Part shown: positions 23,388-36,300 of the stretch, one piece after another
Layout of the letters: every line of letters begins with the position of its first letter
Numbering within the stretch: the stretch's first letter is position 1
Origin: Pomacea canaliculata
Lineage: Eukaryota; Mollusca; Gastropoda; Architaenioglossa; Ampullariidae
Direction: 5' to 3'
Assembly (NCBI RefSeq): GCF_003073045.1
Contig: NC_037596.1
Location: 7,397,416-7,461,415, forward strand
Length of the DNA: 64,000 bases
Position numbers and translations under genes: made by a program
Notes under the pieces: generated by a model
What the model was told of the DNA's origin: nothing
Databases searched by the model: none
Seen by the model: only the letters and a program-made list of their open reading frames with translations

Positions 23388-26300
23388 TTTTTTGAAGGAG
23401 TGAATTCGCTTGAACCCTTCCACGCTTGTATTCTGCTGATGGGAAGAGGTTGGACAGGCAAAACAAAACAAAGAAAAGGAAACGAAAATATAATCTGCTT
23501 TCACCTTTTGCTAGGCCGACCAATAACTCGCAACTTTTTTTTTTTTTTTGGTCAAGTGCCATCGTCAGTTCTACACAAAAGTTGTCTGGGTTTTTTATTA
23601 TTGAGCCTGGTTGTGGAACGCTGTCACTCAAATCACCTTTGTGCAGTCACATGACAGAGAGTCGAAATTTATTTATCGTCAGTTCGCAGCCTGTCAGGCG
23701 TTCTCTCCAAAGATTGATTTTGTTGTCAAGTCCTTTATTAACGTTTACTTGTGTAAGGTATGCTTTTATCTTTATTGGTTTGGATTTCTTAATGAAGATT
23801 AAGCGATTATTCCATATAAATAACTGAAGCCTGTTAATCTGGAGAGAGGCGAGATTTAAGAATTATGACTATAAGTATGGTTCATCCATGTGGTAGGCAA
23901 CTGCGGAAAGAGAAACAGAAATCTGCACAGAAATGTCATGTCACAGATATCTTACATCTATAAGTGAATATAGGACATCTAAGGAAACGTAAACTTGTTT
24001 ACACAGAGATAAACAAAAGGATGTACCAAAAGATTTTGGAAGTTTTATTTATTTATTATTTTTTTTAATTTATTTATTTATTTTTTGTTTAAAGGAAATA
24101 AATAATTCTAGCAACGCATATCGAAAGCAAGGGAATTAATTCTTATGAACTTGTTCAGGCCTCGAATAGTGGTTACTCCCCCTTAACTATGTCCGTGCAG
24201 GTCTAACACCTTCAATTTTCCTCACTGACAACAGTTTTATTTTTAAAAAGCACATTAAGGGAAATATAACAACGAGTAATGAACTGGATTTTTCACATAC
24301 CTTAAACCTGTCTAATTATTTTTCTCCCCATCGCTATGTTGTTTTCCGTGCCTCTTTTACTTCTATTCGAAAGCGATCACTGAAGAAATTATTTGGCTAT
24401 AAATATTTCATATATGAGCGGTCTTTGTTCCGCAATCGGTTTTGGCCATACAAAAAAAATTATAACCACTGCACAGGTGTCTTTCTCAACTTTTCTCCCA
24501 TATTCAGCCCTTCGTCTTCCACAGATTTCATGTCTGGCTACACATCCTATAGTGTGTTGCTTTTCTCCTCTGTTTTTCTTACAATGTCTTTCTACACATG
24601 CAAGTTCTCTGTCCGTCCATGAAACATTGCCCAGGAGTCTTATGCCTGTTAGTGTTTGTTTTCTTTCTCATCTGTTTCTCGCTTTTAGTCTTCTTGCGAC
24701 AACAAATTCTCTGGCAAATATTGCAAACCTTTTCAAAAGTCTTTTAAACATTTGTTTTTCCTTTTTATACCAGCCCCGACCAGCATCTTGAATGTTATTG
24801 CTGTTAGGTTTGACTGTGTGTCCTGGGCTGGCTGGTTAGTTGGTTTGTCATGTGTCCGACGATTTGATTAGATGTGTATATTTTGTGTCAGTGTGACTTG
24901 CATGGGATATATTTTGTCAGCAAGTCAGATATATACATATATCTGTACGATAATTTTTTTTCTGTTGTAAACGCCATAAGCTCCACTGAAGAGAAAGGTA
25001 GGGCCCAAAAACAATTATTCCATCTGTCTGTTTCTGTCTTTTTGTGCCTATATCTTTCTAAGGTAAGTCTTCTGTCTGAATGGATACTACATTCACTTTA
25101 TCTGACGGCCGTTGTACTGTCGTCCGACTAACGACAATATCTGTGACAATATTGACAAATTGTTAATTTAGGACAAAGCAAAACAAAAAAGTCAGGAATT
25201 TTCAAAGTGTCATTTGTACATCAGCATAAGGGCACAGGGTGGAAAAAATCTTCTACATTAGAATACTCATTCTGTCTCAGAAATGTATAGTGTTGTTTTT
25301 TTATTCGCGAAGATTATTCGTCCTTTTGTGAAGTCACATCATGGCGGATTTGTACAAGCCCCTCTATGATCAGAGCATAAGTCTATTATATTTATTCCAT
25401 GAATTTTGATCTTTTGGTGTACAGCATTTCTCGAAGTAAGAGCTTGTATGCTGCTTTCCAGAGCATAGGACTGGTGACTTGTCTGTGCCTAGAGCAATGC
25501 TTTCTCATACGCTGGACATGATGTGTTTACTCTTACTCTCATTCATGTTTTCTTTTAAATGTCATGATAAAACTTAACAGCATGCTTCTTCGTTTACTTA
25601 TTTTTGTTTTAAAGTCTTGGTAGAGGTAAAACTACTAATAAACTGTCAAGAAAAACGCCTTGCTGTCTGAATTCGTTGTTGTTGGTGTGAATGCGAGCAG
25701 AACGATAGTCTGAAACAGAAAATGAGAAAATTGTAGGTGTGAAACATGGCTTTTGACCTGATGGAAACGGGCTTGCTTGCATAAATACTCGTTTTTTCTT
25801 CCTTCAACATTCTGATCCTTTTCTTCCCTTCCCGAGACACACGCACATAAAAAGAACACAGGTATGACCTTTAATCACACACACACACAATCGCATGCAT
25901 GCCTCCTCCTCCTTCTCCACTCACACGTGTATGGGCTTTCATCAAATTCTTTCATGACGACGGGTCATGTTCGATTATGTCCCCTCAGCCAAAACAAAGG
26001 TGATAACACCCGTCCGTCCTCGAGCGACTTCTGTCAGCTTGACCCCGCGGGCAGCAACAGCTATTTTCGTGTCGACCTCTAACCCAGACCCCTTGATGCT
26101 GCCAGAAATCCATTTCTCATTCGCACTAATGGCAATCGAGAGCCATCGATGGAGGACCGTGATCCGGCTTACCCAATGGTAACGAAGGATTTTTTTTAAA
26201 ACTCTTTCGGGCTCAGCAGCTTCCCCATCTGGTGCCACTACAACCACAACCGCCGGATCACGATCTGAGGGCGTTAATGTGTGAGGCTGCGTGGGATTTG

Positions 26301-29031
26301 TGTCGCCAGCGAGGTCAGTGCTGTTCGCAACGCTGGATCGTGCAGGAGTGTGGGAAATGGGTGTCTAAGAGAGATAAAGATATTATCAGATAATGCGAGA
26401 TGTTGGCAGAACCGTCGCCAGGCCCTTGCTGCTGCCAGCCCGCCCAAGAGCAGGCTCTTGCCATTGTCAGAAGTCCAACAGCGGGCCCTTGCCAGGGTCT
26501 CGTCGTCTAAAGCCAATTCCCGAAAAACTACAAACGCCGGTTAGGTCTAGACAACAAAATTTCAAACGCTGGTGCAGTTGCCATGATGTTCCAAGATGAC
26601 TAAATGCAATATTCCAAGCAGACGACAAAAGTAATCTCATCGACGATCAAAAGGGACGGAAAGAGGAGAAATGGAGATGGACATAAAAGTAGTGATAGAA
26701 CTGGCGAGAACGACATTTAATTATCAAAGATTAGAGTTTAAACCTTATTGCTTTATGTTCATAATGGTTTGTTTACAGTCGTGCTCCGAAAAATCTTTCA
26801 AACTGAAGAGCTAAGGATCCTAGTGTGGGCAAGGAATGTGGGCTTAACAAAAATCGGAAGAAAATTAGCAAAAGTAAATGCAAAGAAAGGGATAAAGTTG
26901 GAAAAAGTATGAGAAAAGGAAAGAAGAAAAAGAAAGATGAACGAAGGAAAGGAAGAAAGTATGGCCAAGGAAAAGAAAGAAAAGAAATGGTTAAGAAATA
27001 AGAGAAATGAGTGAGCTAAAGGGTTAGAAATAAATGAGGAACTAAATTACTAGTAGTGGATGAATGGGTAGCTAAATGAGTAGAAATTAATAGATGGATA
27101 AATGTATGGAAACGGGTGGATGATGGTTATTAATGAGCAGATAGATGAATGTTGAAAGGCTAGCAATGGTTAGAAGTGGATGGATGAAGTGGAAAAATAT
27201 CTAAAAATTGATTTATGGTTAAATGTATAGACGTAGCTAGATGGCTAAATTGTTAGAAATGGATGAATGAATGGATATCTAAATAGCTAAGCAGACAGAC
27301 GAGCAGAAGGGGTATGCACAAGTCAAAGCGAAATGACGACCAGAAATCTTACGGAAAAAGTACTTCAGTTCTCAGCTTCAAAAACAGAAATTTAAAAAGG
27401 AGTATCTTGAAAAACACTTGCATAAGAACTCAACATTCTTTACTGTAACAACAAACACAAACAACACACACCAACAAAATCAACATGCATAAAACACAAC
27501 AAACCAGATGGAGACAAACGCCAACAGCAAGAAACTGACAGAAAAGTGCAGAAATAATAAATAAAAAACAAAAACAAAAGCAACTCAAATTAAACTTACA
27601 AAATGAAACTTAAAGCTCTTGAGCCTCACGTCAAACAAATCGATTGTAAAAACATTTTTGCCGACACACGAAATCCTTTTCTTTATTTTCCAGGATTTTA
27701 AGGAAGCTGAAGCCTCGTGCACGCCCGGATTGATTTGACCAGACGTAGGACTAAAAAGTTTATTGAATAGTTTTAAAAAAGACAATTTCTTTTTGTTTTT
27801 GTGATGTCCTTCCGTTTATCGTTTTTCCACCAACGCGTCAGAGTTCATAGTTCAATGTTTGTCCCTTCTGACACATTGACCCTCCATAGTCGTGGTCAGA
27901 AATACTCAATCGTCCACTTAGAGGTACAAGCAAGGGAAAAAAGAAATTTGGACTCTGATCATCTCCAATCAAAATTTCAGGCTGCATCTTACTATTTTCT
28001 GCTTTTTCCTTTAATCAGTAGTTCTACAATACAATAGTGTTGGTTAGTTTACAAGATTGCAAAAATAAATAAACAAAACCAAATTCGCATTTTTTTAACA
28101 GTTCATCTTCTCTATTTTTAGTCAACAATCACACGAACGATTTTCCTACACAAACACTTTATTGCCTTATTACAGTCAGAGGTTAATGACCCCACCACCA
28201 TCCCCGTTCAATCCTTAACAAGCCCCACCCAAACTCCTCCCTTTTCTTCACTCTTCTCTCCACTCGTGAGACCCGTTATCAGCAGCCATTATTCTGTCTA
28301 TATGTCCCTTGATGGGAAAACCTCTCAATGTCTTATCTGTTCAGCCTCTTTGATGTCAGAGAATTTACAAGAGCTTAATCATCTAAAGTACTCAGTGTTA
28401 AGTAAGGGCCACATGTAGGAATCCATATTTTCCATAAATGCAGTGCTTCCATTTCATTATGAATACAAAAACGCACATGTCACACGCACGAACGCGCATA
28501 CATTCACAACACTAGCCTTAAAACACAAAAGCAAAGTGCACAACCATTAGCCATTACTGGATACTCTGCCACCAGCCATCACTTTTCTCCAGGTCCTGTC
28601 TACTTGAGCCTCATTCTCCATCTTGATTCGCTCACCCTGCAGGGTTGCTGGGTCCGAAAAACCATTTTCCTTTTACTCTGAACACAGCTATTACAGTTTT
28701 AGTCCCTTTAAAATGAATTCCACGATGCATTTGCAAAACATTGCCACTGTTGTTTTGTTTTTGGTTTGCTACGTGCAAGGTGTCACCGGGAGAAAAGCAA
28801 TCATTACTACTTTGAAAAAAATTCTCTCCTCGCCTTCAGTTTCACAAGAACTGTTTCTTTCTTTAACAAGATAACGGGTTTTAATGTGCCTTCCTTCGCA
28901 GCCTTTGCTCCATCGCCAGAAGGGGCACAGCCCTTGACGGTTTGAATAGCTGTTGGCCTCTGCGAGTAGTTTGCCTTCCCAGGATGCAATGCGGTCACGT
29001 GATCTTGCGACAAGTGCTTCCGGTGATGCAT
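22406..29031. other. Long non-coding stretch
   Basis: No supported exon. Contents: a pure T tract (about 23357-23393); AT-rich ATTT repeats near 24045-24085; a GC-richer block at 25960-26600 open in several frames; a degenerate ATGG/GGAT tetranucleotide region (about 26940-27300); and A-rich sequence at about 27420-27580. TTTATT near 28158 may mark the minus-strand 3' end of the membrane-protein gene. Confidence 0.5.
26940..27300. repeat. Degenerate GGAT/ATGG tetranucleotide repeat region
   Basis: Purine-rich sequence made of diverged units such as ATGGATGA, TAGATGG and TAAATG, typical of an old tetranucleotide microsatellite that has accumulated substitutions. Not coding. Confidence 0.6.
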
Positions 29032-29608
29032 TTAGACGCTGCTGTATGTCTTGGCCTTGTTCTGTGTTACTACTCTGCACAACAATAAATTGAAGTGAAA
29101 TAAAATATTTCTTTTCATAAAATCCCAGTAGTCAGTTTTTAACGTATGAAAAACAGTTAATTAAAATAATTGTTTACCACTGTTGCAACAAAACAGAAAG
29201 AGAACAAAAAAATAACAAACAAACAAAAACAACACACACACACACACACACATATACACATACCTACACAAACGCATACACATATAGACAAACATATACA
29301 CACACGCGCGCGCACACACGCATACACACATACTAACATACATGCGAACACATGCACGCACACACAGACTCTTCCACATACGCACGCACGTATTCAGCAG
29401 AGTGTTATAAAATCTGAAGTTTTGTAAACGTTAGGAAAGACGAACAAAAGCACACAAACCATAAAACATACAAGTGTTCACCTGGACTGTTCACTGGACA
29501 CGCAAACACTTCCTGCACCGACGACATCACAACTGATCTTGACACGAATGTCTGAACAGGTGAGTTTGCGGAAAGCCTGCAACACGTGGAAACTCATGAC
29601 CAAAGTGT

Positions 29609-29700
<92 letters not shown>

Positions 29701-30604
29701 GCATGTGTGTGTTGGGGTAGGGATGATGAGGAGGGGGTACAATGATAACAGTGTATTGACATGTCATCACAAGTACGGTGGACTATTTATGCGTCAACAA
29801 GAAAAATGAACTCTCGTCTTTTCTCAATGAGAATGAGAGTAGGCTAACGGACTCATACTTCCGTTAGAAGAAGACACACAGGAGATCTAGTGGACTTCTT
29901 TACATTTCAGAAATAACAACTGGACTTCCACGTGCCTACGATATAACAAGTGGACGTCCACGTGCTAACGAGAACATAAATATCAACCTGCTGACCATGA
30001 ACTTTCTCGTGTTGATGACATAACAACATTGACACAGTACAACAAGTGGAGTGTCACGTGCTCACGATATAACAAGGCACAAAGACGATCCAGCACAGGC
30101 ACAGGAAGACGATCCACTTGGGGCTGCAGTCGAACTGGTGGCTGTAGGCGCTGTGGTTGGTGACGCACACTCGGGTCCTGCGCGTGCGGAGGTTGTGGAT
30201 GTCGTCACAGCTGGTGATGGCGTCGCGGTTCAGCATGTACCAGTCCAGCAGCACGTCTGTCAGGTCGATCTGCACAGAACAGGTCAGCGAGGTCAGGGGC
30301 ACACCATCCGGATTTCACCTCTCATTCGACAAGTTACCTCCCTTCACAAAATGTGGCTGGTAAAGCGAGGAAGCAAACTTCTACTGTGACAGATATTTTG
30401 TGAACTACACAAAACTGGAAATGCTGGAAAGTTTTTTTTAAAATCTGTTACGGACTAAACAAACAAACAAACAAACAAACAAACAAACAAACAAACAAAT
30501 GAACAACCAAAGAAAAAACAAAGAAAAAACAAAAAAAATAATAATGTGTGTGAAGTAAGCTTTCTACTCACAATCCTCTATCAATCATATCAATCCGCTA
30601 TCGC

Positions 30605-30638
<34 letters not shown>

Positions 30639-33335
30639 GTTTGTCGCATCACGGCGATTGTTTTCAGTGATCTGTGGATTAGTCGTGCACACGACCTTCC
30701 TGATGCCGGCGACAGACGGCGACCATATTTCTGTAGCGCCTGACATTCTAACGGTTTTGCCAATAAGCTCGGGTCAAGGTCACACACCCGTGACGTCACT
30801 ATCGACCGCATTTAGCTCCGGAAAAAAATCAGACGACAGGATGGACGGGTTGGACACTCTGCTGCTGGAGTGATGCACCCGAGAGTCGTAAAAGTCGCAT
30901 TTACAACCCTGGTCTCTCCGCCGGTGGCGCGAGTAGGACTTGGTGACTTCTGCTTCCGCTTCTGCTAGCCAATGGCGTGACGGCTATTTTTAGTCTCTCC
31001 GGTCAAAGAGCGGTACTGTCATACACTAACTGTCTGTCTGCTCAGAACTCTTTGTCGTGTCATTCCGTTCGAGAGACCTTTCTGTATGCTAGTGAATTAA
31101 ATTTTTGTTTTAATTTTCTTCGATGAAAATGAGCTTAAAATTTTCTTTGCTGGTGTTTTTCTCCGCCATTTAAACCGGAAGCTTGGGGATAATAAAAATA
31201 GAAACCAATCAAACACCACACTTCAAACACCATTACACTTTTTTTTTCGCAAAGTCATATACGGCGAATGTGGTCAAAAATGAGGCGAATGTCTGCAAAA
31301 AATGAGACAAATAATGAAAAGCCATTATCGATAATAAGCTTGTCGATGAGTTGGCTTAATGTAGACAGCTTTACATTTTATTTCTTCGGAAAGAACGATG
31401 GCAATCAGTCGGAAGTAAGCTTAACTTTAGCTACTTTGCAAGATCAAAATGTAGTCAAAAAATGATGATGATGAATGTATTTATTTCTTCTGGCAGCTTC
31501 TTTTGCAGGTGAGTGCAGATGGATCCTCCTCTTCGCTACCACTGACCCCTCATGCACTCATCTTGCGTTTTCAATAGTTCTTTTCATTTACCTATCCTAT
31601 TTATACATGTCTTGCTTTTCTTTGCAATCGTTATGTACCTGTAGCTTTTACTAAGAGCCAAACATATTTTAAATATCCTCCTCCTCCTTTTCCTCCTCCT
31701 CCTCCTCATCATCATTATCAATTGCAGAAGCCACTTTCTTCTTATCATTATTAGAACATTATGTCGGATTAAAAAAAGGCGGACTTACCTACCTCAAGGC
31801 AAAAGTTCCTGTCACGTGACATGCATTCCAGCGCGCGGTGCGCAGCCTTGGCGAGCTGCCAGCTCAAGGCAGGATGGGAGAAGTTGAGGAGAACCGCGAA
31901 GTCATCTGGGACACATCAAAGACGACCTTTTGCTACCGAGGGCAATAAAGCAGCGAGCTTTGCACAGGACATTAGGACCTGCCGCCAACCTTGTTTTTTA
32001 ATGTGCTATGGGAGGAACCAGTAAACAGCTTAAAAAGAGCATCAGCAGCATCACGAAAGTAGAGAAAGAAGGAACAGGAAGACACGAGGAGCAGAAGATT
32101 ACAGAGACAACAGGAAGAACATCTTTTATTTATGTCAGTAAAGCCTACAACAAAAGATAAGAAGAAAAGCAGCTTACATCCCGTGGCTGACGAGGCTGAA
32201 CTGGAAAACTGTACGAAAGTGCAATTACTCGCCATTTTCTCTACATTTATCCGATTGTACTCGTTTTCCTACCTTGAGGTATCTTCCTCTATTCTAAGAA
32301 TCTCTCTACGTTTCTCTCTATCTCTCTCTTATCTTCATATGTCTCTTCTCTTTCCTTTGTCTTGTTCTGTGAATTTCTTTTTTCTCTCACTCCCTCTATC
32401 TCTCTTTCTTTGTCTCTCCCCTTTCTCTGTCTCTATCCCTCTGTCTGTCTGTCTCTCTTCTATCTCTGTCTCTGTCCCTACCTTAGTCTATGTCCTTATA
32501 TATTTGTTCGTCTCTTACAGTCTCTTCCCTGTGTCTCTATCTTTGTCACACCTTTACTTTCTCCGCTCCATGCTTTTTCTATCTCTCTGTCAGTCTGTAT
32601 TTTTCTTCGCTGTATTAAATTTCCCCTCACATGATGACTGCGGCCCCACACGATGCTGTCACGGACTGGTCACGTGCAGCCACTCACCTTCTATGATCGT
32701 GACCGTCTCCACGCTGTGACGACTGGCTATCTCCGTGTGGTACACCGTCACCCTCGTCAGCAGCAGTTGTTGCTGTAGCCGCCATACCACGTGACACAGT
32801 TCCTCGCAAGTGTTCACGCGCAACACGATGTCATCGCTGAGAAAATAGTGTTGATGAGCAAACACGAGATAGACTGAGGGTGAGTAGAAAAAATCGCTTG
32901 TGCGCACATCTGTGTGTATGTGTGAGAGATTCCAAAGAGAGAGAATAAATAAATAATAATAATACAAAAAAAAAAAAAAAAAAAACGACGAGAATGATAT
33001 TTTTCAGACCATTTGGGTCACAGGCATAGGAGACAGTTTTTTTTTCTTTAAGACTGACCTGCACATTTTTGCGCACCTTTTCACGACTCACCTGACGAGA
33101 TGTACCGCCAGGTCCTCGGTCTGGGAGGGGTCGGTGAGGTCCAGCACCTGCTGGGGGTCGCACGTGTGCTGCCCGTCCCTGCTGGAGAAGCAGCAGTGCA
33201 GGCGGGCGGGGTGAGCGCTGAACACGGCCCACTCCAGCACGCGCATAGGCGCCTCACTGCTCAGTCCGGTTTCCATGGCGACGGCAGTGACGTTGGCGAT
33301 GTGGCCAGTTACCCGACCTTGTCATTCTTCAACAC
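29032..33335 (-). CDS. Unrecognised single-pass membrane protein with Cys-rich ectodomain
   Basis: Six exons on the minus strand: 33335..33092, 32836..32688, 31905..31793, 30269..30066, 29576..29482, 29074..29032 (TAA). Splice sites are canonical and every junction keeps phase (AG|C, G|AT, phase 0, phase 0, AG|A). The ectodomain includes PARLHCCFSSRDGQHTCD, NTCEELCHVVWRLQQ, LNFSHPALSWQLA, TSCDDIHNLRTRRTRVCV and SHQFDCSPKW. Then comes one hydrophobic segment (WIVFLCLCWIVFVPCYI), a basic cytoplasmic tail and the C-terminus KTYSSV, which fits a class I PDZ ligand. If the donor at 30066 is not used, the protein would stop at TGA 30054 right after the membrane segment, giving two possible isoforms. 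I do not recognise the family. The first exon listed is not frame-open back to its acceptor (TGA), so either a 1-nt indel or another acceptor is involved; upstream exons are not found. Confidence 0.7.
29221..29392. repeat. CA-rich microsatellite region
   Basis: A pure (CA)n run (about 29232-29252) is followed by interrupted CA/CACG/CATA units. It lies in the intron between the last two exons of the membrane-protein gene. Confidence 0.85.
29604..29713. repeat. Long (GT)n microsatellite
   Basis: About 100 bp of nearly perfect GT dinucleotides on the plus strand, just beyond the acceptor of the penultimate exon (29576) of the minus-strand membrane-protein gene. On the transcript it reads as (AC)n shortly upstream of the acceptor. 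Confidence 0.95.
29913..30068. repeat. 30-bp repeat units containing CACGTG, overlapping a splice donor
   Basis: Units at 29913-29942, 29943-29972 and 30039-30068 share AACAA.TGGA, a CACGTGC core and a closing ACGA. The intervening 66 bp holds further weak similarity. The third unit covers the end of exon 4 (donor at 30066) and the alternative TGA stop of the membrane-protein gene. Confidence 0.65.
30328..30352. repeat. GTTACCTCCCTT motif
   Basis: ACAAGTTACCTCCCTTC is the reverse complement of the GAAGGGAGGTAAC arm of the inverted repeat at 61481-61534, apart from the bases flanking the core. It may be one end of a short dispersed element; no partner arm was seen nearby. Confidence 0.35.
30457..30636. 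repeat. (AAAC)n and poly-A tracts
   Basis: (AAAC)n at about 30457-30499, and a pure A run of about 31 bases at 30606-30636. Both lie in the intron between exons 3 and 4 of the membrane-protein gene. Confidence 0.9.
32280..32600. repeat. TCTC-rich pyrimidine region
   Basis: Degenerate TCTC/TCTG/TCTT units, probably an old microsatellite. Long apparent open frames here are artefacts of this composition. Confidence 0.7.
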
Positions 33336-36300
33336 CTGAAACTATTGTTTGCATATATATACTATTGATATCACGCAATATAGATATTGCACAGATGTAA
33401 AAAATCATTTTTGTCTTATATTCGATTTGTACATTTTGGTGTTTACACTTTATTTGTTTTGAAGGTAAACAAGAGTTGATTACTGTTGAAGCCCATTCCC
33501 GGGGATGCGACATCTCTGCATCCGTCAACACTTCCGGGTGAATCACTAACCCTTCCTTCCTTCATCCCAGGATTTTATTTCCTCAGAGAGTTAGGTTCCC
33601 AGCCTATTCAATCCTGTCACGTGAACAGTCAGACGGTCAAGACATTCCTGTGAAGGGTGTCAGGCAAACTTTGTCGCTCAAACAGATGAGAAAACCGCAC
33701 ACACTTGCAATAGTCGGGTAGAAAGATTGGCTGCCGGTAGGGGGAGCCAGCTGTGTCGTCATCAGACCGTGCGCGCGCAGGGGACGTCGCCAGGGAGAAC
33801 ATGAAGTCCATTTACATGGTGGAGTGAGGGATGAGGGGATGGGGATCGGGGATGGGGAGGTAGCCGACATCTGCTGATCAACTGAAAAAGGTCAACGGCA
33901 GAACTATTCTCTGGGATGAGACTGTCTCATTGGGAACCAGTGCTACGAATGTCTGATGGAATATTTGTGTATGGGACATGATAAGAGATCATCGGAAAGT
34001 GAGTGAGGGAGAAGAACGTGGAATGAGATTGAGCGAAAAACAATCATGAGAAAAAGTGGAATGAAAGGAAAGAGGAAGTAAGTTTTTATGGGACGGAGAT
34101 AGATTGAGAGGGAGTGACTCACACAGGCAAAGCAAAATAACAAAGACAGAAGGTGTGAGAAGATAAAGACAGGAACTGTGTTGCACACAAAAAGGACGAA
34201 TCAAAGAGAGAAGAAATAAAATATGAGAGGTTCAGGTCTTTATTTTTGATCCTTTCTTTCTTTTGTTCGTTCATACGTTAGTTTGTTCATTTATTCATTC
34301 ATTTGGTTGGTATGTTCTTTCACAGACTGTTTGCCGATTTGCCTGGTTACACGAGTATGTAGTGTGCACGTCCAGTCAATGTTTTCTGAAAGTCTCAGAC
34401 GGTAAATTAGCTCACATCGTGTGAGCTGTGAAGACTAAACAACATCATCCATCAACCTCCGTTCACATCCAAACAGACCTCCATCACAGCTGGCGACCAG
34501 GCCGTCGATCGCGAACAGTGGGTGCGGCTCCAGAACCCAAACCTCGGCACAGTACACAGACAGTGAACAGTGAAGGGGAACGCAAGGCAGCATCTTAACG
34601 CCCTCGGTTGACCCTCCAAACCCTCCAATCCTCACTTCTGCCATCGAATCATCGACAATTTCCACATACCTCTTGTCCTCGTGGCACACACCCCACGTCC
34701 ACACTCAGATGTGTAGAGCTTTGTCTGATGTGTAAACAAATCTCAGTGTGAGACATAGATAAAGGAATACAGTTTTTATTTTATCTCTTACAACATTTGC
34801 AATCAACTTCCATCTGTATGTTCCTTCATATTTATGTCTTATCCGTCTTCCATTTTTGCTGAGTCAAACTCTACTGGTCATCATCTCTGGTTATGATTAT
34901 AGAAATAGGACTTTGAGTCTGACAGTCGTGGGTTCCCTACCCATTTCTCCCAGAATTTCATTATCTTTGTCCCGATGCCATGCGTTGAGCCATTTCACTG
35001 TAAGCCGACATTCAGTTGCCTCGTGGGCGTCAAATCCATTGGCTGCCTCCTCTCCCATGTCAGACCTTTCCCACACCGGCAATAAGTTATGGTTGTTCCT
35101 TATCCTTCCTTTATCTCCATGTCTACTTCTATGTTTCTACATTTCTTCTTTCCCTCTTATTCACCTGTTTCCCCATCTCTCTGAACAAATTATGTTTCTC
35201 CCACTGTCTTCTGGCATCTCTATTTATCTGGCTCACTCGCAGAAGGTCACGGCCAACAAATCCGTTGGCAACAATGTGTTCGGATTTGTCAGGTGATGGC
35301 GGTCTCCTGCTTCTGCATTCATGTGAAGACTAGCATCGAGCAGGTCAATGTTCGTGGGACCCTGTTACACAACAGGCTACTGACTGCATGCCATCGGTCA
35401 CTTGACTGATCCCTTAATGCCTTGGCATTATTTTATCGCAGTAAATACCAGGTCGATGCAAGTAACTAATATAAATAATAAAAGTCATTTACAAACGTAT
35501 GACTTAGTATCTTGTAATGTATCATGTATTGTCTGTTATATCTACGCAGTAAATATTAACTGATCCAAAAACAAAGCAAAAAATAAAGAAAAAAGACAAA
35601 TAAGAATGAAATAAAGGAAAAAGGATTGAAAGGGGAAGAGACAAATGGCAGCAAGAAAGATCAAACATAAAAAAACCCGAAAAAATAAACAAAAGAAAAA
35701 AAAGATACAAAATCAAACAAAAGAACGAAAATACAACATAAAAATTACAAAAGAACAAAAAGAAAAAAAAACCAAAAAGAAAGAAAAAACATTAAAAAAA
35801 CAAAAAAAAAAAAACAAAAAAAAAAAAAAAAACGAAACAAAACTGAACAAAAACAAAAACAAAAAAAAAAGAAGGAGGAAAACTATTTTCTAGCGAAATA
35901 TCCAGGATACGATGTGGTATTAAGAGACCACATCGCAGTAAGGTCTGAGATCAATGTTTAGTTTTTTTAATGCCGGAGGGACGACGAAGTCTCCGTTCAC
36001 GTGTCAGCTGAGTATCAAAATCGCTTATCAGAGACCTGGAGTTTCATTTAATTTCTAGAATCGATGTTCCAGAAACCCGGAGCTCGTCTCCAGGCCAGAA
36101 CTGCAAGGATTCTTGACTTGACGAGGGCGCTAGAGGCGCCGAGGGCAGGTCAGACGGATCTCCACCATTTCTCAAGTGGAATTTTGAGAAAAGAGACATT
36201 CCCCACCCCCTACTCAGTATGAGAGTTTCTAGAATTGCCTTTCTTAATGCTTCTTCGGAGCATTAAAAAAAACTGAAAGACAGTGAACCGTGAAGATAAG

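Noticed and set aside
23308..23654. Open frames with poly-Lys or poly-Phe
   Set aside because: They come from the T/A homopolymer and have no other support.
28769..29080. A 103-codon minus-strand frame (SSNTEQGQDIQQRL..)
   Set aside because: Phase carried from the previous exon selects another frame that ends 14 codons later in KTYSSV. The longer frame also runs into low-value sequence.
29478..29762. Open frames made of THTHTH and CVCVCV
   Set aside because: Translation of the (GT)n microsatellite.
32132..32719. 195-codon Ser/Leu-rich open frame
   Set aside because: Driven by the TCTC-rich repeat and opposite in strand to the well-supported exon at 32688-32836.
33100..33339. Plus-strand frame MYRQVLGLGG..
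   Set aside because: Mirror of the minus-strand exon 33092..33335, whose splice sites and phase are consistent.
35645..35893. Lys-rich 82-codon frame
   Set aside because: A-rich low-complexity sequence.
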